This document shows, one piece after another, positions 51,011-61,208 of a DNA stretch of 64,000 nt. This DNA is from Sorghum bicolor (taxonomy: Eukaryota > Streptophyta > Magnoliopsida > Poales > Poaceae), in assembly GCF_000003195.3 (NCBI RefSeq), contig NC_012874.2:1519001-1583000 (forward strand), written 5' to 3'. The notes below the pieces were generated by a model. It had not been told where the DNA came from. It searched no databases and saw nothing but the letters and a program-made list of their open reading frames with translations. Position 1 is the stretch's first letter, and the number at the start of each line of letters is the position of its first letter. Both the position numbers and the translations under genes were made by a program.

Positions 51011-51682
51011 TATATTATCTATCAAATGAGAAAGACAGCCTGCAAAGTAGTACTAAGCCACAACAAAAATATGTAAAGCAGAAAGAAACAGGGGGAAACT
51101 TGCCGCTCGCAACGGCATGCCGCATGCCTGCTCGTACTCCCACGCCGACGGCGACGACGACGGCGAGCGCCTTGGCCCTCGCGCCGGACAGCGAAACGGT
51201 GACAAACAAAGCGGGACAGCGATGGCGACGGCACGGGAGAGAATCTCACTGGAATACGCATCGGAACAGGGCCGGTATAGCCACAACAGCGACGCATGGG
51301 GCAGATAGCTAGAGCTAGCTACCTCTCAGCCCCCTCTCGATCGTCTTCTTCGCCATGGCTTTGCTGGTTCGCGGCTCACGCCGGCTGACCTCGCCGACCG
51401 ACCTCTCACGTCTCACCGGAGGTACGGTGATCCGTCGTCGATCGAGGGTCGAGGCGTGATCGATTCAGCCATGTCATGTGGTCAAAAGAGATCGAAAGCG
51501 GAAGAAGGAGAAGAACGCGTGGACAAAGAGCAAGACAAGAATTGCTAGAAAGGCACGGCGACAGCAACGCTTCGATCGGGGTACCACTAGTGTCGCTGCC
51601 TGCTGTGTGTGCAGTAGTCCACAAGTCCAATCACACTTCACACCAGTGATGCAAATGCAATGCAACCAACCCAGCGGGAACT

Positions 51683-51684
<2 letters not shown>
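51011..51684. other. GC-rich island, possible small unidentified transcript
   Basis: 51090-51440 is markedly GC-richer than its surroundings. On the minus strand an ATG at 51354-51356 has an excellent plant context (AGCCATGGCG) and opens a 13-codon frame (MAKKTIERGLRGS) containing a GTAGCT donor-like site after codon 10. I could not assemble a convincing spliced product. No identity assigned. Confidence 0.25.

Positions 51685-51746
<62 letters not shown>
51685..51746. repeat. (AT)n microsatellite, about 62 bp
   Basis: Uninterrupted dinucleotide run, the longest simple repeat in the window. Confidence 0.97.
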
Positions 51747-51749
<3 letters not shown>

Positions 51750-52179
51750 CATGCGGTAGGAAATTCTCCAACCAAATAATCGGGCGTGAGTTTTCAGATT
51801 TATCCAATCTTAATTTCCTGTGTGTAACTACCTTTGAAACGTCTATATGTTATTTCTCACATCTCACCAACGTGAGAAATAAAATATAGATCCTACTTTC
51901 TTCCGTCCTAAAATAACTACACATTTTATCTGTGTACGAGTCAAAAAAAAACGCACAACAAATACTAATATAGTTTACTTTATTTTATTAAAAATTTTGA
52001 TAAATAAAATCCTACTTCTATAGGAAGCATATAAAGTTGCACACAAATCAGATGGACACACCATTAACACGAAACAAACAAACATAAATTACATCCAACA
52101 CACCACAAGAAAAGCCAACTTGGTACGACTTCCAAGCCTAAGGCCAACAAAGTTAATCACGCTGTAGAGAGAAAACAAG

Positions 52180-52358
52180 CTAAGGGCGAGAGAAAGCAAA
52201 AGATTCTATCACAACATGCCCTCCACCTTCAATCTTCAGTTTGCCACCAAAAGTCCACCAATGCAACCAATTCTTCGTGGTCTTGATCTTGTCATCAACG
52301 GACTTGATGACATCTCTCCCTCCTTGAGCAAAAGCTAATCTTGGGAAAAACTTCCTTT
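52180..52358 (-). pseudogene. Orphan 3'-exon-like open frame, truncated by a MITE
   Basis: On the minus strand the frame reads about 59 codons to a TAG at 52180-52182, with protein-like composition (KFFPRLAFAQGGRDVIKSVD, then TTKNWLHWWTFGGK and GGGHVVIESFAFSRP). It has no ATG. Its upstream limit coincides with the start of a family J MITE at about 52359. I do not recognise the family. It could be the last exon of a decayed or captured gene, or chance. Confidence 0.35.
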
Positions 52359-52461
52359 CTGTTCGTTTGAACTTATCAGTACTATATTTCAGCTATGAGA
52401 TATTGTTTTTTCTCTCATAACAAATCAATATTAATCAACAGTAGCTGTTTTTTCAGCCTGC
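52359..52461. mobile_element. hAT-like MITE (family J)
   Basis: CTGTTCGTTTGAACTTATCAG at the left, core TTTTCTCTCATAACAAATC, and TTTTTCAGCCTG at the right. Approximate limits. Confidence 0.55.
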
Positions 52462-52816
52462 CTAGAGGATCTTGAGATTTTTTTTCTCAATTCTCATTTT
52501 GTTTCTGATATTACACACACTGATGATAAAAACATCATGAAGGCTATTTGGGCACTCTCCCATCCTAAAGCCTCCTTAAAACAATACCAGATAGTCCTTG
52601 CCGTGTGACAATTTGAAGAAAACTATATATTGTCCATGCTAAGCCATAGCTTCACTTTAGAGATGTATATGAAAACAACTAATGGATGATATATATTGTT
52701 TAGATCAGTGATAACGCTACGGTAACTTTCCTCAGCCCCACACAAACAAAGAAAAATTCTATTTCCTTTTCACTTTCTTTCATATTAACCCCAGTTTGTA
52801 GTGATGTGGATTGTTT
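52462..52816. other. Intergenic, possible LINE-derived scrap
   Basis: On the + strand about 52515-52604 reads THTDDKNIMKAIWALSHPKAS, faintly like the linker before reverse transcriptase in LINE ORF2. It is too short to call. Confidence 0.2.
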
Positions 52817-53035
52817 CGGAGAAAATTTTTAGTTTTGGCTACTGTAGCACTTTCGTTTGTATTTGGTAACTATTATCCAATTATAGACTAAGTAGGCTCA
52901 AAAGATTTGTCTCGTAAATTACAATAAAAGTGTGCAATTAGTTAATTTTTTTATCTATATTTAATGCTCCATGCATGTGTCTAAAGATTCGATGTAACGG
53001 AGAATCTTGAAAACTTTTGCGAACTAAACAAGGCC
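52817..53035 (+). mobile_element. Family A MITE with a truncated left end
   Basis: Recognisable from GGAGAAAATTTTTAGTTTTGG to the intact right end GCGAACTAAACAAGGCC, followed by TTA. Confidence 0.82.
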
Positions 53036-53038
53036 TTA

Positions 53039-53250
53039 GGCCGTGTTTAGTTCCGAAAAGATTTCGGATTTTGGTACTGTAGCATTTTCGTTTTTATTTG
53101 ACAAATATTATTCAATTATGGAGTAACTAGGCTTAAAAGATTCATCTCGTGATTTACAGATAAACTATGCAATTATTTTTTGTTTTCGTCTATATCTAAT
53201 GCTTTATACATATGCCCCAAGATTCGATGTGACGGGAAATCTTGAAAAGT
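53039..53250 (+). mobile_element. Family A MITE, tandem neighbour, 3'-truncated
   Basis: Begins GGCCGTGTTTAGTTCCG directly after the TTA that follows the previous copy. Ends at about CTTGAAAAGTT without a right TIR. Confidence 0.8.
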
Positions 53251-53451
53251 TAAGTGGTGATGTGATGCAAGGGTAGAAATCTATTAATAGGGATGGAAAA
53301 GGATAAGTACTTGGTGACTAGAGTCTATTACAATTGGATAACGATAAAAACATCTATATGAGTACCACGTTAGAGTGCGTTGATATGAAATTATTAGCTA
53401 TGTGCCAGTAAGTTAATCTTTTCTTAAAAAAAGCTAAAGCCAATGTAGGAG

Positions 53452-53568
53452 AAAGTACTGATAAGCCTTGGCGGAAAGTATTATTGAATGATTTATTGTA
53501 AGAGAAAAACACTGCTGAATGAATGACAGATTCGGCTGATAAGCCAAAATGAACAAGGATGCCAAAAT
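53452..53568. mobile_element. hAT-like MITE (family J)
   Basis: Contains CTGATAAGCC, core TTATTGTAAGAGAAAAACACTGC, and GGCTGATAAGCCAAAATGAAC. Inverted GATAAGCC-type ends; limits approximate. Confidence 0.5.
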
Positions 53569-53821
53569 TTGTTTAGAAAATATATAAGCATTTATGTGAA
53601 TTTTAGGATACCCTAACGAGCAAGGAATATGGTTGGCCAGCCCCACATTAAACAAATTGATTCACTTGCTATGATTACCACTTCTAGGCTCATCCGAATA
53701 GGCGGGGGCTAATAGGTGGTCAAAAGGGGGTTAATTCGGACTAACTTTAACAACTAGTTATTAGTCCATCCAAATACACCCTTTAAATGGTTATATATAG
53801 TTAGAGATATGTTCTGAATGC

Positions 53822-53972
53822 TTAAAATTTATCTCGTAATTTACAGACAAACTGTGCAATTAGTTTTTATTTCCATTTATATTTAATGCTCTATGCATGT
53901 GCCGCAAAATTTTTGATATGACGAGAAATCTTGAAAAAGTTTTTTTTGTGTTGGGATGAATTAAACAAGGCC
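53822..53972 (+). mobile_element. Right half of a family A MITE
   Basis: Contains TTTATCTCGTAATTTACAG and TAATGCTCTATGCATGTGCC, and ends GAATTAAACAAGGCC followed by TTA. The left half is absent. Confidence 0.75.
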
Positions 53973-54035
53973 TTAAAAACTAAAAAGTTGTTGATATGTA
54001 GTTTTTTTAGTTTCTTATGGCTCTATGAGCAATAA

Positions 54036-54267
54036 GGCTTTGTTTAGTTGGCAAAAATTTCCGTTTTTGACTACGGTAGCACTTTCGTTTTTATTTGACA
54101 AACATTGTCTAAACAAGGAGTAACTAGGCTCAAAAGATTCATCTCACAAATTATATGTAAACTGTGTAATTAGTTTTTATTTTCATCTATATTTAATGCT
54201 CCATGCATGCGACCAAAGATTCGATGTGACGGGAAATCTTGAAAATTTTTGCGAACTAAACAAGGCC
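54036..54267 (+). mobile_element. Family A Tourist-like MITE, full length (232 bp)
   Basis: TIRs GGCTTTGTTTAGTTGGC and GCGAACTAAACAAGGCC with TAA on both sides. Confidence 0.9.
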
Positions 54268-54337
54268 TAAATAAAGTTGGATTCTTAAAAATTAGAATTC
54301 CAAACGGCCCACAATTTTTTCTCAGAATTTAGATTTT

Positions 54338-54795
54338 GGGGGTGTTTGACACTGCTCTACGAACTTTGCTCCACAAACTCCACTATGAGCGGCTCCACAA
54401 AAAACTAGAGTTCATGGAGTACTTCTTTAGGTGCTCTCACAACTCTACTTTTTTTTTCTCGAACTGAGTGCATAGAGCTGAAACTATTTGGGCCTTGTTT
54501 AGTTCACTCTGAAAACCAAAAAGTTTTCAAGATTTCTCGTCACATCGAATCTTGTGGCACATGCATGAAACATTAAATATAGACGAAAACAAAAACTAAT
54601 TATACAGTTTAGCTGTAAATCACGAGACGAATCTTTTGATCCTAGTTAGTCCATGATTGGATAATATTTGTCACAAACAAACGAAAGTGCTACAATACCG
54701 AAAACTTTTTTCACTTTTCGGAACTAAATAAGACCTTGGCTAAAAAATATGAAGCGGAGCTGAAAAACGTAAAGGAGAGCAATGCTAAACACCCC
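54338..54795. mobile_element. Tourist-like MITE (family G) interrupted by family A
   Basis: Ends GGGGGTGTTTGACACTGCTC and GAGAGCAATGCTAAACACCCC. Without the nested family A copy (244 bp plus one TTG) the element is about 211 bp. No clean target duplication was identified. Confidence 0.7.
54492..54735 (-). mobile_element. Family A Tourist-like MITE, full length (244 bp), nested
   Basis: Complete TIRs with TTG on both sides. Inserted in the family G element; it ends about 330 bp upstream of the likely SCARECROW TATA box. Confidence 0.9.
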
Positions 54796-55061
54796 ATTAT
54801 AAACCAGAGGCAACAACTAGTTTTTAAAATTTAGAACCCTGAGTTTTGCATATTCAGCCGCCACGGTTCTAGCGTGTAAATTTTTCGAGACACACTCCTC
54901 GTTCTTTAGATTTTGCATATTAAAAATATTAGTATTTTATTTGTTTTACATTAAAAAATGGTAAACGTGATTCGTGGAGCTAAAAAAGACTGAGGATGGC
55001 ATCTGCACGGAGCCCAAGGGCAAGCAAAAATTCTACCGCTGCCGGTGCCGCACACCTCCTC

Positions 55062-55070
55062 CATAAATTA
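55062..55070 (+). promoter_or_regulatory. TATA-like box of the SCARECROW gene
   Basis: CATAAATTA lies about 290 bp upstream of the SCR ATG, in front of a C/T-rich leader (CTCCCTCCCTCCCTCG). Moderate match. Confidence 0.4.
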
Positions 55071-55324
55071 GCCAGCCTCTCCTAACCACTTGTGCTTACG
55101 CCCTTGTTCGTCTCCCGGCGGCGTCTTCCTCTTTACTCCCGGTCTCCCTCCCTCCCTCGTCGCCGTCCGTCCATCCATCCGCTCCGCTCACCCCTACTCA
55201 CTCCACTGACTGCACTGCACTGCACTGACTGGGGGTGTGCGGTGCATCAGCCATCAGCGGCGCCAGCCGCCAAAACACACAAACTGCTCCCCCGCCCGCG
55301 CTGGCGCTGGGTCGCCCGATCGCC

Positions 55325-55357
55325 ATGCGCGCGGCGGCTTCCTGTTGGCGTTTCTAG
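55325..55357 (+). promoter_or_regulatory. 11-codon upstream ORF abutting the SCR start codon
   Basis: The ATG at 55325 opens MRAAASCWRF and ends with TAG at 55355-55357, in the same frame as and directly adjacent to the SCR ATG at 55358. The uORF has G at -3 (GCCATGC) whereas the main ATG has T at -3 (TAGATGG). It lies within the expected leader. Confidence 0.6.
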
Positions 55358-58300
55358 ATGGGCTCCTCCTCGCTCCTCCTCTTCCCCTCGTCCTCCTCCG
55401 CCGCATCCACCGCCCCCCACGCCTTTCCCCACTCTCATGCCACCGCCACCGCCTCCACCTCCACCTCCACCTCCTTATTGCCGCCGCTGCCTTCCCCCCA
55501 CCACCTCCCCCTTCCTCCTCCGTCCTCTTCCTCCCAGTCCCAAGACCACTTCCTCCTCCACTACCTCCACCAGCTAGACCGCCAAGAAGCCGCCGCCGCC
55601 GCAGCCATGGTTCGCAAGCGCCCCGCGCAAGACATGGACCTCCCGCCGCCGCGCCGCCACGTCACGGGTGACCTCTCCGACGTCACGGCCGCCGCCGCCG
55701 GTAGTGGTGGTGCCCCGCCTTCCTCCGCCAGCGCGCAGCTGCCCGCGCTGCCCACTCAGCTCCACCAGCTTCCCCCCGCGTTCCAGCACCACGCCGCGGA
55801 GGTGGGCGTCCCCGTGCCCGCGCCTCCGCCCCCGCCCCCGAACCCGGCCGCCCATGCGCAGGCGGGCGGCGAGGCGGCGGCGTCCACGACCGCGTGGGTG
55901 GACGGCATCATCCGCGACATCATCGGGAGCAGCGGCGGTGCAGCCGTCTCCATCACGCAGCTTATCCACAACGTCCGCGAGATCATCCACCCCTGCAACC
56001 CCGGCCTCGCGTCGCTCCTGGAGCTCCGCCTCCGCTCCCTCCTCGCCGCCGACCCCGCCCCACTGCCGCCGCCTCCTCCTCAGCCTTCGCAGCAGCATGC
56101 TCTCCTGCACGGCGTCGGCGCTCCGGCCGCCGCCGCGGGGCTGACGCTCCCTCCCCCTCCACCGCTTCAAGACAAGCGCCGCCACGAGCCGCCGCCTCCT
56201 CCTCCTCCTCCGCAGCAGCAACAGCAGGAGGAGCCGCATCCGGCGTCGCAGTCGCCCAAGGCCCCGACCGCGGAGGAGACCGCCGCTGCAGCAGCCGCCG
56301 CCGCCGCCGCAGCTGCCGCGGCCGCGAAGGAGCGGAAGGAGGAGCAGCGGCGGAAGCAGCGCGACGAGGAAGGTCTCCACCTGCTGACGCTGCTGCTGCA
56401 GTGCGCGGAGGCCGTGAACGCGGACAACCTCGACGACGCGCACCAGACGCTGCTGGAGATCGCGGAGCTAGCCACGCCGTTCGGCACCTCGACGCAGCGC
56501 GTGGCCGCCTACTTCGCGGAGGCCATGTCGGCGCGCCTCGTCAGCTCGTGCCTGGGCCTGTACGCGCCGCTGCCGCCGGGGACCCCCGCCGCGGCGCGGC
56601 TCCACGGCCGCGTCGCCGCCGCGTTCCAGGTGTTCAACGGCATCAGCCCCTTCGTCAAGTTCTCACACTTCACCGCCAACCAGGCCATCCAGGAGGCGTT
56701 CGAGCGGGAGGAGCGCGTGCACATCATCGACCTCGACATCATGCAGGGGCTGCAGTGGCCGGGACTCTTCCACATCCTCGCCTCCCGCCCCGGCGGCCCG
56801 CCCAGGGTGAGGCTCACCGGGCTAGGCGCGTCCATGGAGGCGCTCGAGGCCACGGGGAAGCGCCTCTCCGACTTCGCCGACACGCTCGGCCTGCCCTTCG
56901 AGTTCTGCGCCGTCGCCGAGAAGGCCGGCAATGTTGACCCGGAGAAGCTCGGCGTCACGCGGCGGGAGGCCGTCGCCGTCCACTGGCTCCACCACTCGCT
57001 CTACGACGTCACCGGCTCCGACTCCAACACGCTCTGGCTCATCCAAAGGTATCCATTTTCGATCGCTGCCTTGCTTCCATGTCAAATCTTGATGCAATCA
57101 TGACCACTTTTCAGCTACTAACACTTTAGTTAAACCAATGTGACATTGAGCCGTACGTCAAGCATGAACTCGTGGTAGTACATCCAGTACAACTGTTCTA
57201 AAATATTCTTCAGAGATTTACTAGTAAAAAAATCGCGTTTTTGGAGCTCAAAAAGCTTGTCATTATGACCAAGCAACTTTCTAGGCTTAAAAAGGCTGAA
57301 TCTTGACAATGCTTTTGAGATGATACTGTACTGGAGAAGTCTGCAGTAGAGTATCCTCCTCCATTCCATGGTCTTTGGTGATCCCAGAATCACAAAAGAT
57401 AGATTTGGCTTGCATTTGGTTAGTGGATGTGCTCAGATCACTAGGAGAGGAGGGAGCTGAAAGTTCCTTATCATCATGACCAACTTTCCATGCCAAAAGG
57501 TTTCTAGTTCCAAGTACTTGGAGTCCTGGACGATGATTACTACTGACTGAATGGAATAACTGTCATCTTCTACCACTAATCACCATTTCTTAATACAGAA
57601 CCACTAGACCATCATCATCAGGAAGCTAAACTAAAAAAAGGCTTGTCAAAAGTGTTATCTTTCTTTAGTCCCTTCTCCAAATGACTGCCATGTCAGTAGT
57701 ACATATCTGTCCATTGTACTTTTTTGTGAACCATCTCATCTCAAGCATGAGATAAACATGTTCTAAACTGCAATGTCCTTGATTTGATGCATCATTAAAA
57801 CTGCTAAGCCATGGCATGGATAGAGTCCTTCGAGGCTGTGAGTGACTGTCCGTCCTAGCGTCGTCGTCCTCGTCCTGGCAATGCCACCATCAGAGATTCA
57901 GAATCGAATGGTTGTCACAAAACGCACATCCTGACTGACGACTCCTGTCCCCCCCCCTCCCCGGCCCCGTTGGATTGGACCACGGCCGGGGGATTCAATT
58001 GTTCATTGATTCCATCCATCCATGATCCCTGCAGGCTGGCCCCCAAGGTGGTGACAATGGTGGAGCAGGACCTGAGCCACTCGGGCTCCTTCCTGGCGCG
58101 CTTCGTGGAGGCCATCCACTACTACTCGGCGCTGTTCGACTCGCTGGACGCGAGCTACGGCGAGGACAGCCCCGAGCGGCACGTCGTGGAGCAGCAGCTG
58201 CTGTCGCGGGAGATCCGCAACGTGCTGGCCGTCGGCGGCCCCGCCCGCACCGGCGACGTCAAGTTCGGCAGCTGGCGCGAGAAGCTCGCGCAGTCCGGGT

Positions 58301-58479
58301 TCCGCGCCGCCTCGCTCGCCGGCAGCGCCGCCGCGCAGGCGTCGCTGCTGCTCGGAATGTTCCCCTCCGACGGGTACACGCTGGTGGAGGAGAACGGCGC
58401 GCTCAAGCTCGGCTGGAAGGACCTCTGCCTCCTCACCGCGTCGGCATGGCGCCCCATCCAGATGCCGCCGTGCCGTTGA
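55358..58479 (+). CDS. SCR: SCARECROW, GRAS-family transcription factor
   Basis: Two exons, 55358-57048 and 58035-58479, joined in phase inside an Arg codon (CAAAG|GT ... GCAG|GCTG), give 711 aa. The intron (986 bp) falls just after TLWLIQ. The N-terminus is low complexity (Ser, Pro, Ala and Gln runs) and contains [18 protein letters not shown] and [19 protein letters not shown]. The GRAS domain begins at about 339 ([20 protein letters not shown]), with [16 protein letters not shown] at about 452-467 (VHIID motif), a second Leu-rich region, [19 protein letters not shown] near 612 (PFYRE region) and a C-terminal SAW segment ([17 protein letters not shown]). SCR acts with SHORT-ROOT in the nucleus to specify endodermis and ground-tissue asymmetric divisions, and in grasses also in leaf patterning. 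It is longer than maize SCR as I recall it (about 670 aa), mostly through N-terminal repeats. Confidence 0.96.
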
Positions 58480-59823
58480 TGAGAGCTGTTGATTACTACT
58501 GCTACTACAACTACTACAGAGCTAAATCATTGTTAGTTAAGTTACCCAGTGGTAGATCTTCTTATTAATTACTGCTCCTACTTGAGAGGTTCTGTTCTTC
58601 TGCCAGTTCTTTTGCATCTGTAGCTAGCTGCTCGATTTGGTTGGTCATCAGTTCCCCGAGATAAGAAAGCGAAAACATTTCTTCTGATCACTAATTGCCG
58701 GAGTAGATCCATTCACAGTGATAGTTACTGATGTAAGCTTAATTTAGTTTAATGCTAGATCGATCTTGTTCAGCTGTGTCCATCGTTTTGTTCAGCAAAA
58801 TGTATTACCAGTTAGTCCTTGTTGTTAATTTTGCTGCTTTATTTAATTCCTGTTCCTTAATCATATTGTGCTCTTTAAGCTGTTTAGTTAAGATTCTCGC
58901 TGAGAATAGCATAGTTTCTCAGGGAAGTAACCACCATGTCTAAAACTGAAACTACCGTACTGGTCCATGTTCAACTGTTCCCACTACCTTTCCATAAAAA
59001 AATAACTGTTCCTGCTGATTAAAGCCTTGTGGAGTTGTACTTTACTACTAATTCCAGTGTCTTGATATTACTACTGTTCTTTGGTGGAGTTCCTCCACCC
59101 TTTTCTACACTAGTGTGGATATGCGCTGTCTACTTCTAACATCGTTTTCACCTTTTCTCCCGCCCCTCTATCTCCATGATTCCATGAAGTGAGGTCATTA
59201 GCGTGTCAATTCTTGCGTCTTGACATTCTGACCACTGGTTCTTTACCCCGTCGTCAGTCAATGCACATTCCCTAATAAAGTGATGATACGAGTGTATGGG
59301 GACGTATTTTGTTAGTTCACCGTCCCCATCAGGCGATCTCACTTGTCTACTTTGTGGTTTAATTAGCGCATTCAGATTAGAACCGCCTCTCCGTGCGTGC
59401 ATTATTTAGTAGTATATGCAAACTACTAGTCGACTGCGTTTTGTTTGGTTAGTTAATTTACAATTATAAGTGTTGTTGGTGGTGGTGTTGTGTTTAGATC
59501 ACAAGTGGGGCAGGAGGGAATTGTTGTTGCTAGTGTCTTTTTTTAGATGAAAAAAAAAGAGAAGAGATCTGTTGCTAGTATAGTGGTACTGGCCCTACCT
59601 TAGCTTTGGTTTGCTTCCTAGTCACATTTCCAAACTGGGTTATGAGCCAATGTTGTTGGAGACCATCACATTCATTCATGGATGGATGGCTTGGCAGGGG
59701 TTGAACAAACAGCCTTTTGCTGCTTGCCCCCACAACCAGCCAGCCACTGGGAGGTGGGGCCATGCCATTTGCAGGACTGTCCCTCATTATGGAGGGGTGA
59801 AGGAAGCAACATCTCAAGATCTC
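58480..59823. other. SCR 3' UTR and downstream intergenic DNA
   Basis: The first few hundred bases are probably 3' UTR. No further gene is seen. Short frames at 59148-59402 and 59611-59880 have no recognisable domain. Confidence 0.5.
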
Positions 59824-60190
59824 AGGGATGAAAACGATCGGATGATACCATCGATATTATATTTGTTTTTATATTTCTGATTAGATTTGGATTTGAATAC
59901 AGATAATGTCAACCATGTCGAATAAGATATGATTAGGGATGAAAACGGATCGGATACAGACGGATATCATCGATATTATATTTGTTTTCATATTTCTGGT
60001 CAGATTTAGATTCGAATACGGATAATGTCAACCATGTCGAATAAGATATGATAGGATGTCGATATCATAAATATACGATTTAAGTATATACAATATCAAA
60101 TGTTGAATACTCGAACTCAGATGCGGACAGATCTGAATTCCTCTAAACAAATTCGGATCGAAAAATATCCGGACTGTTTCCATCCATGAT
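59824..60190. mobile_element. hAT-like MITE with an internal tandem duplication
   Basis: Left end AGGGATGAAAACG and right end CTGTTTCCATCCATG are imperfect inverted repeats. Inside, a 111-bp unit starting AGGGATGAAAAC is duplicated at 59824 and 59935, each copy reaching GTCAACCATGTCGAATAAG. Superfamily inferred from the termini. Confidence 0.65.
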
Positions 60191-60230
60191 CTTATCTGGT
60201 TGCTGCTGCTTGCTGCAAGTCTGCAAATAA

Positions 60231-60461
60231 GGCCTTGTTTAGTTTGCAAAATTTTTTATTTTTGGCTACTGTAGCATTTCGTTTTTATTTAACAAACATT
60301 GTGCAACCACGGAGTAACTAGGCTCAAAAGATTCATCTCACAAATTACAGATAAACTGTGCAGTTAATTTTTATTTTCATCTATATTTAATACTCCATAC
60401 ATGCGACCAAAGATTCGATTTTACGGGGAATTTTGAAAATTTTTGCGAACTAAACAATGCC
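60231..60461 (+). mobile_element. Family A Tourist-like MITE, full length (231 bp)
   Basis: TIRs GGCCTTGTTTAGTTTGC and GCGAACTAAACAATGCC with TAA on both sides. Confidence 0.88.
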
Positions 60462-60464
60462 TAA

Positions 60465-61005
60465 AGCTTTTGTGCCCTGTGCTGTTCTCCCTATCTTTTC
60501 CTGTCCCAGCCGGGGGAGGGAGAGGGAGGGCCGGGGCCGGGGCCGGTCCCCAGCAATGAGGAGTCCTTTTCTCGCAGCAGAAGCCGTGCCCTGTTGCTTG
60601 TCTCTTGTGCTCTTGTTGGGGTAGCCTGTAGTGGCCTACTGGCAGGTCACAAAAGCTAGCTACTGCGACAATGGTCGATCTGCACTGGTTTTGGCCTTTG
60701 GGGGCAGTGATGATGATGATGATAGTCCGGCGGCGTGGTTGTTGGACCTGCCAAACCCATTCGGGGAACCCGGGAAAGAGTAGAGCACACAGTGGTTTGG
60801 TTTCATCTCATGTCTGTCGTGTTCGTCTTCTGATCCGATGGAGATGGTGGTGGTGTTGCATGATTGCATCTTCGGCCATGTGCTGCTTCGGGCAAACAGA
60901 CGGGAAGATCTGCTGCATTGGCAATGACAAACACCAGCCAGTCAACTTTAATAATGTGTATGTGGAGCGTAAGTGTTAAAAAATAAACATGTTCCAAATA
61001 ACTAT
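60465..61005. other. Intergenic, one unidentified 102-codon frame
   Basis: A GC-rich tract (GGCCGGGGCCGGGGCCGG) lies near 60530. An ATG frame at 60671-60979 encodes 102 residues, Trp/Cys/Met-rich with no recognisable domain; probably not a gene. Confidence 0.3.
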
Positions 61006-61208
61006 GGCCTTGTTCACTTAAAAAAATGTAATTTTTTTCAAGATTTCTCATCATATCGAAATCTTACGGCACATGTATATAGCATTAAATATAGATACAA
61101 AATAACTAATTGCATAGATTACCTGTAATTTGCGAAAATATTTGTTAAATACAAACGAAAATGCTATAGTGTCCATTTTGCAAAAATAATTTGCAACTAA
61201 ACAAGGCC
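61006..61208 (-). mobile_element. Internally deleted family A MITE (203 bp)
   Basis: Ends GGCCTTGTTCACTTA and GCAACTAAACAAGGCC; lacks the GACGAATCTTTT block between TACCTGTAATTTGCG and AAAATATTTGTTAAAT. No clear target duplication. Confidence 0.75.

Noticed and set aside
52515..52604. LINE ORF2 linker fragment
   Set aside because: Only about 25 residues with weak resemblance and no following GPDGF-type motif.
55574..56443. 289-codon minus-strand frame over the SCR N-terminus
   Set aside because: Arg/Gly-rich antisense shadow of the Pro/Ala-rich SCR coding region.
60671..60979. 102-codon ATG frame
   Set aside because: Unusual composition (Trp, Cys, Met runs), no recognisable motif, and intergenic repeat-rich setting. 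Kept only as a note.
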